From Mediterraneibacter glycyrrhizinilyticus (lineage in GTDB: Bacteria > Bacillota > Clostridia > Lachnospirales > Lachnospiraceae): a stretch of DNA of 42,833 nt. Both the position numbers and the translations under genes were made by a program. Shown piece by piece: positions 40,908-42,833 of this stretch. The stretch is taken from assembly GCF_016902345.1 (NCBI RefSeq), contig NZ_JACJLR010000029.1:1-42833 (forward strand), in the 5' to 3' direction. The number at the start of each line of letters is the position of its first letter. Position 1 is the first letter of the stretch. The notes under the pieces were generated by a model. The model was not told the DNA's origin. It did not search any database and saw nothing but the letters and a program-made list of their open reading frames with translations.

Positions 40908-42638
40908 CTAATCATGTATGATCACAGGCGTTCCGATACTGAGCATTCCGTAAAGTGTCCCCGCCTCATCGTAGGACATATTGATACAGCCGTGAGAACC
41001 GTTCGTCTGGTAGAGACTTCCGCCGAAATAGGGCTGCCATGTAGCATCATGGAATCCGATCCCGGTCCATGTCACACGCATCCAGTAAGATACCGGTGTC
41101 TCGTAGATCGGCTCCCCGGTTGCCGGGTCTGTCTCCCCCACAAGGGTCTTGTCTCTCTTCAGTTCAAGAATAGAGTACACACCTGTCGGTGTTTCGCGGT
41201 CCGCCGTCGGAAGTCCCGTCACCACATCAGCCTCAAACGCCACCGATCCATCTACAATGTACCACATATGCTGCGTCGTCCGGTCCACTTCCACATAAGT
41301 GTTCCCCCAGTCCTGCTCAGCATGAGAAGCCGCTTCCTGAACGTATGCAGGGCTCTTCTCTGTCACCTCGCCTTTTTTGATGCTTTCGATCAGTGTCTTT
41401 GTCTCAGAATCCTCATCCACTGACCAGCCGTATGTTCCGCCTGAAACGTTAACTGTTTTTCCGGTCGGTGTTGTGATCGATCTTGTAGTGCCCACGGTGT
41501 CGTATTTCTTCCCGAATTCCCTCATCCATTCTCTGACCGCATCCTCGTCAAGGCTCACCTGCATATTGTCATCGTATTTCAGCCATGTGGAGATCAGTTC
41601 TTTGTCTACAAACACATTTTCATCTTCCATTTTATATGTAATGCTTGCCTTGCAGTACTGATTCATCGCATCGCATGCTTCCTGCACTTCCGCCGATTCG
41701 GAAGTGTACTTGGGCATCGCATAGCACTCCTCATCTATCATGTTCAGTTCCGTTTTGAACTCAGTGATGTATTCTTTGATCTTCTGAGTAAATACATCCA
41801 TGTTCACAGCGGTTCCGTAGACCTCCGGCTCGACCACAAAGGAGTTTCCGTCAAACTTCGGATAAGCCGAAACCGGATCTGTCTGTTCCTGGGTCACCGC
41901 TTTGATCTCATTGATCTTTGCGTTCAGTGCCTCTTCATCATACCCCACATCGATCGTCACCGTCGTCTCACTCACAGAAAAGAAAGCCTTCGGCCAGAGG
42001 AGCGGATTCTGCGCATCCAGAGCTTTCTGGATATCCTCATTCTCTTTATATGTCAGAGAAATATCAGCCCCTTTGATCACATCGCTTTCGTTGTTCTGTT
42101 CTATGATCTTCAGTTCATAGTCCTGCACCTGTTCTTTTATGTAATTTTCCACGTCAGAGACTGTCTTTCCTGAGAAGTCCTGTCCGTTTATCTCTGTATC
42201 GATATAAAAATGTCCGATAAAGAAAGCGGAGATCCCAAGATAGATCACCACAAGCGCCCCCACAATGCTGCCGGCAATGATCCACGGTTTCTTTCCCATG
42301 CTCCCCTTTCTACGGTGTCTTCTTCTTCTCTTTTTTGTACTCCCAGACATTATAGCTGCCTCACCCTCGAATTCTGTATCATCCTGTATCTCATCGGCGT
42401 CATCCGCGCCGCTCTCATCCGGCTGTTCTGTCTCTTCCAGCTCCTCGGAGTCTTCCGGATCCAGTCCCTCCTGCTCCGATCTCTTCCGTCTTCTCCCCCC
42501 GGACGGTCTTCCCTGAGCCTCACTCCTCCCCCGCAGGCCGGTTCCTTTTCGGATATCTGCTTTATCGTCAAGTGTCTCAGTTTCAGGTTCTTCCGGAGTA
42601 AAGCTGTCAGGTTTTCTTTCTTTCCTATCATTACTCAT
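40908..42638 (-). CDS. membrane-anchored L,D-transpeptidase (YkuD)
   Basis: A 576-residue protein. A long acidic, disordered cytoplasmic N-terminus (about 1-105) ends in a basic patch KKRRRRHRRK, followed by a membrane segment (WIIAGSIVGALVVIYLGISA, about 124-143). The extracellular part has a peptidoglycan-binding PG_binding_4/VanW-type region (about 160-430) and a C-terminal YkuD domain with TPTGVYSIL, GIGFHDATW and the active-site SHGCINMS (His549, Cys551). It would form 3-3 cross-links in peptidoglycan or attach proteins to it, using a catalytic Cys insensitive to most penicillins but not to carbapenems. The start has GGGAG 8 nt upstream. Confidence 0.93.
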   Translation of the reverse strand: MSNDRKERKPDSFTPEEPETETLDDKADIRKGTGLRGRSEAQGRPSGGRRRKRSEQEGLDPEDSEELEETEQPDESGADDADEIQDDTEFEGEAAIMSGSTKKRRRRHRRKGSMGKKPWIIAGSIVGALVVIYLGISAFFIGHFYIDTEINGQDFSGKTVSDVENYIKEQVQDYELKIIEQNNESDVIKGADISLTYKENEDIQKALDAQNPLLWPKAFFSVSETTVTIDVGYDEEALNAKINEIKAVTQEQTDPVSAYPKFDGNSFVVEPEVYGTAVNMDVFTQKIKEYITEFKTELNMIDEECYAMPKYTSESAEVQEACDAMNQYCKASITYKMEDENVFVDKELISTWLKYDDNMQVSLDEDAVREWMREFGKKYDTVGTTRSITTPTGKTVNVSGGTYGWSVDEDSETKTLIESIKKGEVTEKSPAYVQEAASHAEQDWGNTYVEVDRTTQHMWYIVDGSVAFEADVVTGLPTADRETPTGVYSILELKRDKTLVGETDPATGEPIYETPVSYWMRVTWTGIGFHDATWQPYFGGSLYQTNGSHGCINMSYDEAGTLYGMLSIGTPVIIHD

Positions 42639-42675
42639 TGAATATTCTCCCTCTACATCTTAATATCCAGACAAC

Positions 42676-42704
42676 ATTATATTACGAAAGTTTTCAAATG
42701 TACA
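42676..42704 (-). promoter_or_regulatory. promoter of the L,D-transpeptidase gene
   Basis: A perfect TATAAT (42676-42681) is preceded, after 17 nt, by a weaker TGTACA (42699-42704), reading toward 42638. Confidence 0.5.
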
Positions 42705-42773
42705 GTGAATTATTTCTTAAGAATACAGCTTTGACAGGTAAAAATAATTCGCACTAAATCTATTGAAAATGCA

Positions 42774-42827
42774 CAGCTTCACTGCGAAAATAGAATTATT
42801 ACAAAAAATTTTTTCGCGGTGAGGCTG
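42774..42827. repeat. 17-bp hairpin at the right edge
   Basis: The arms CAGCTTCACTGCGAAAA and TTTTCGCGGTGAGGCTG enclose a 20-nt AT-rich loop. The two non-Watson-Crick positions are U-G wobbles if transcribed from the plus strand. No clean U-tract follows on either strand. It may end a minus-strand gene lying beyond the window. The rest of 42705-42833 shows no gene. Confidence 0.5.
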
Positions 42828-42833
42828 AAATGG

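Noticed and set aside
1..42833. CRISPR arrays, rRNA, tRNA, transposases, prophage genes
   Set aside because: None could be supported by reading both strands; no regularly spaced repeats or integrase-type proteins are present.

Overview
The window looks like a chromosomal segment of an anaerobic gut Clostridia, most probably Lachnospiraceae. The evidence is the gene content and neighbourhoods: an NfnAB bifurcating transhydrogenase, formate-THF ligase plus FolD, Rex, a TepA-type ClpP beside FtsK/SpoIIIE, a MazF/EndoA-Alr-NnrDE cluster, a putative Re-type citrate synthase with NADP-isocitrate dehydrogenase, strong AGGAGG-like ribosome sites, and sigma-A style promoters. This is judged from protein sequence only; I could not search a database. 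Nearly every gene is on the minus strand. The exceptions are a membrane-anchored FKBP-type isomerase (7465-8013) and an ABC-F ATPase (26536-28482).

Layout, left to right. (1) 1-3204 is an AT-rich accessory stretch lying directly downstream of the 3' end of rlmH. It holds a peptide-deformylase 5' remnant, a SUFU-domain protein, a DUF4160 cluster of small overlapping genes, a PNPOx-family protein and a lipoprotein. The rlmH 3' end is the attachment site used by SCC elements in staphylococci, so this may be an integrated island. (2) 3203-8890 has rlmH, an FAD/Rieske oxidoreductase, a HelD/UvrD-like helicase, the FKBP protein and an AlkD-like repair protein. (3) 8910-12593 carries nfnB-nfnA (with alkD downstream) and an iron alcohol dehydrogenase. 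(4) 12777-20114 is a run tepA, ftsK, fhs, folD and an unusual zinc-ribbon/TPR/chitobiase-C membrane protein. (5) 20229-26293 has yebC-metY, then nnrDE-alr-mazF, then rex. (6) 26536-28727 has the ABC-F gene followed by a 215-bp imperfect palindrome between convergent genes. (7) 28798-32193 is a putative Re-citrate synthase, GntR regulator and icd operon with a clear promoter and an operator-like dyad on its -10 box. (8) 32236-39233 is a leuB-ilvD-ilvB-serC-serA operon. (9) 39282-42833 has tgt-yajC and an L,D-transpeptidase.

How it fits together: Re-citrate synthase and Icd would supply 2-oxoglutarate (aconitase is not in the window) and NADPH. NfnAB exchanges electrons between NADH, ferredoxin and NADPH. 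LeuB/IlvD/IlvB and SerC/SerA use 2-oxoacid and glutamate pools for branched-chain amino acids and serine. Fhs and FolD handle one-carbon units from serine or formate, and Rex would sense NADH/NAD+. No rRNA, tRNA, CRISPR array, intact transposase, integrase or phage gene was seen. The strongest candidates for something undescribed are the 215-bp RNA-hairpin-like palindrome (28513-28727), the rlmH-adjacent accessory region, and the zinc-ribbon/TPR/HEX membrane protein.
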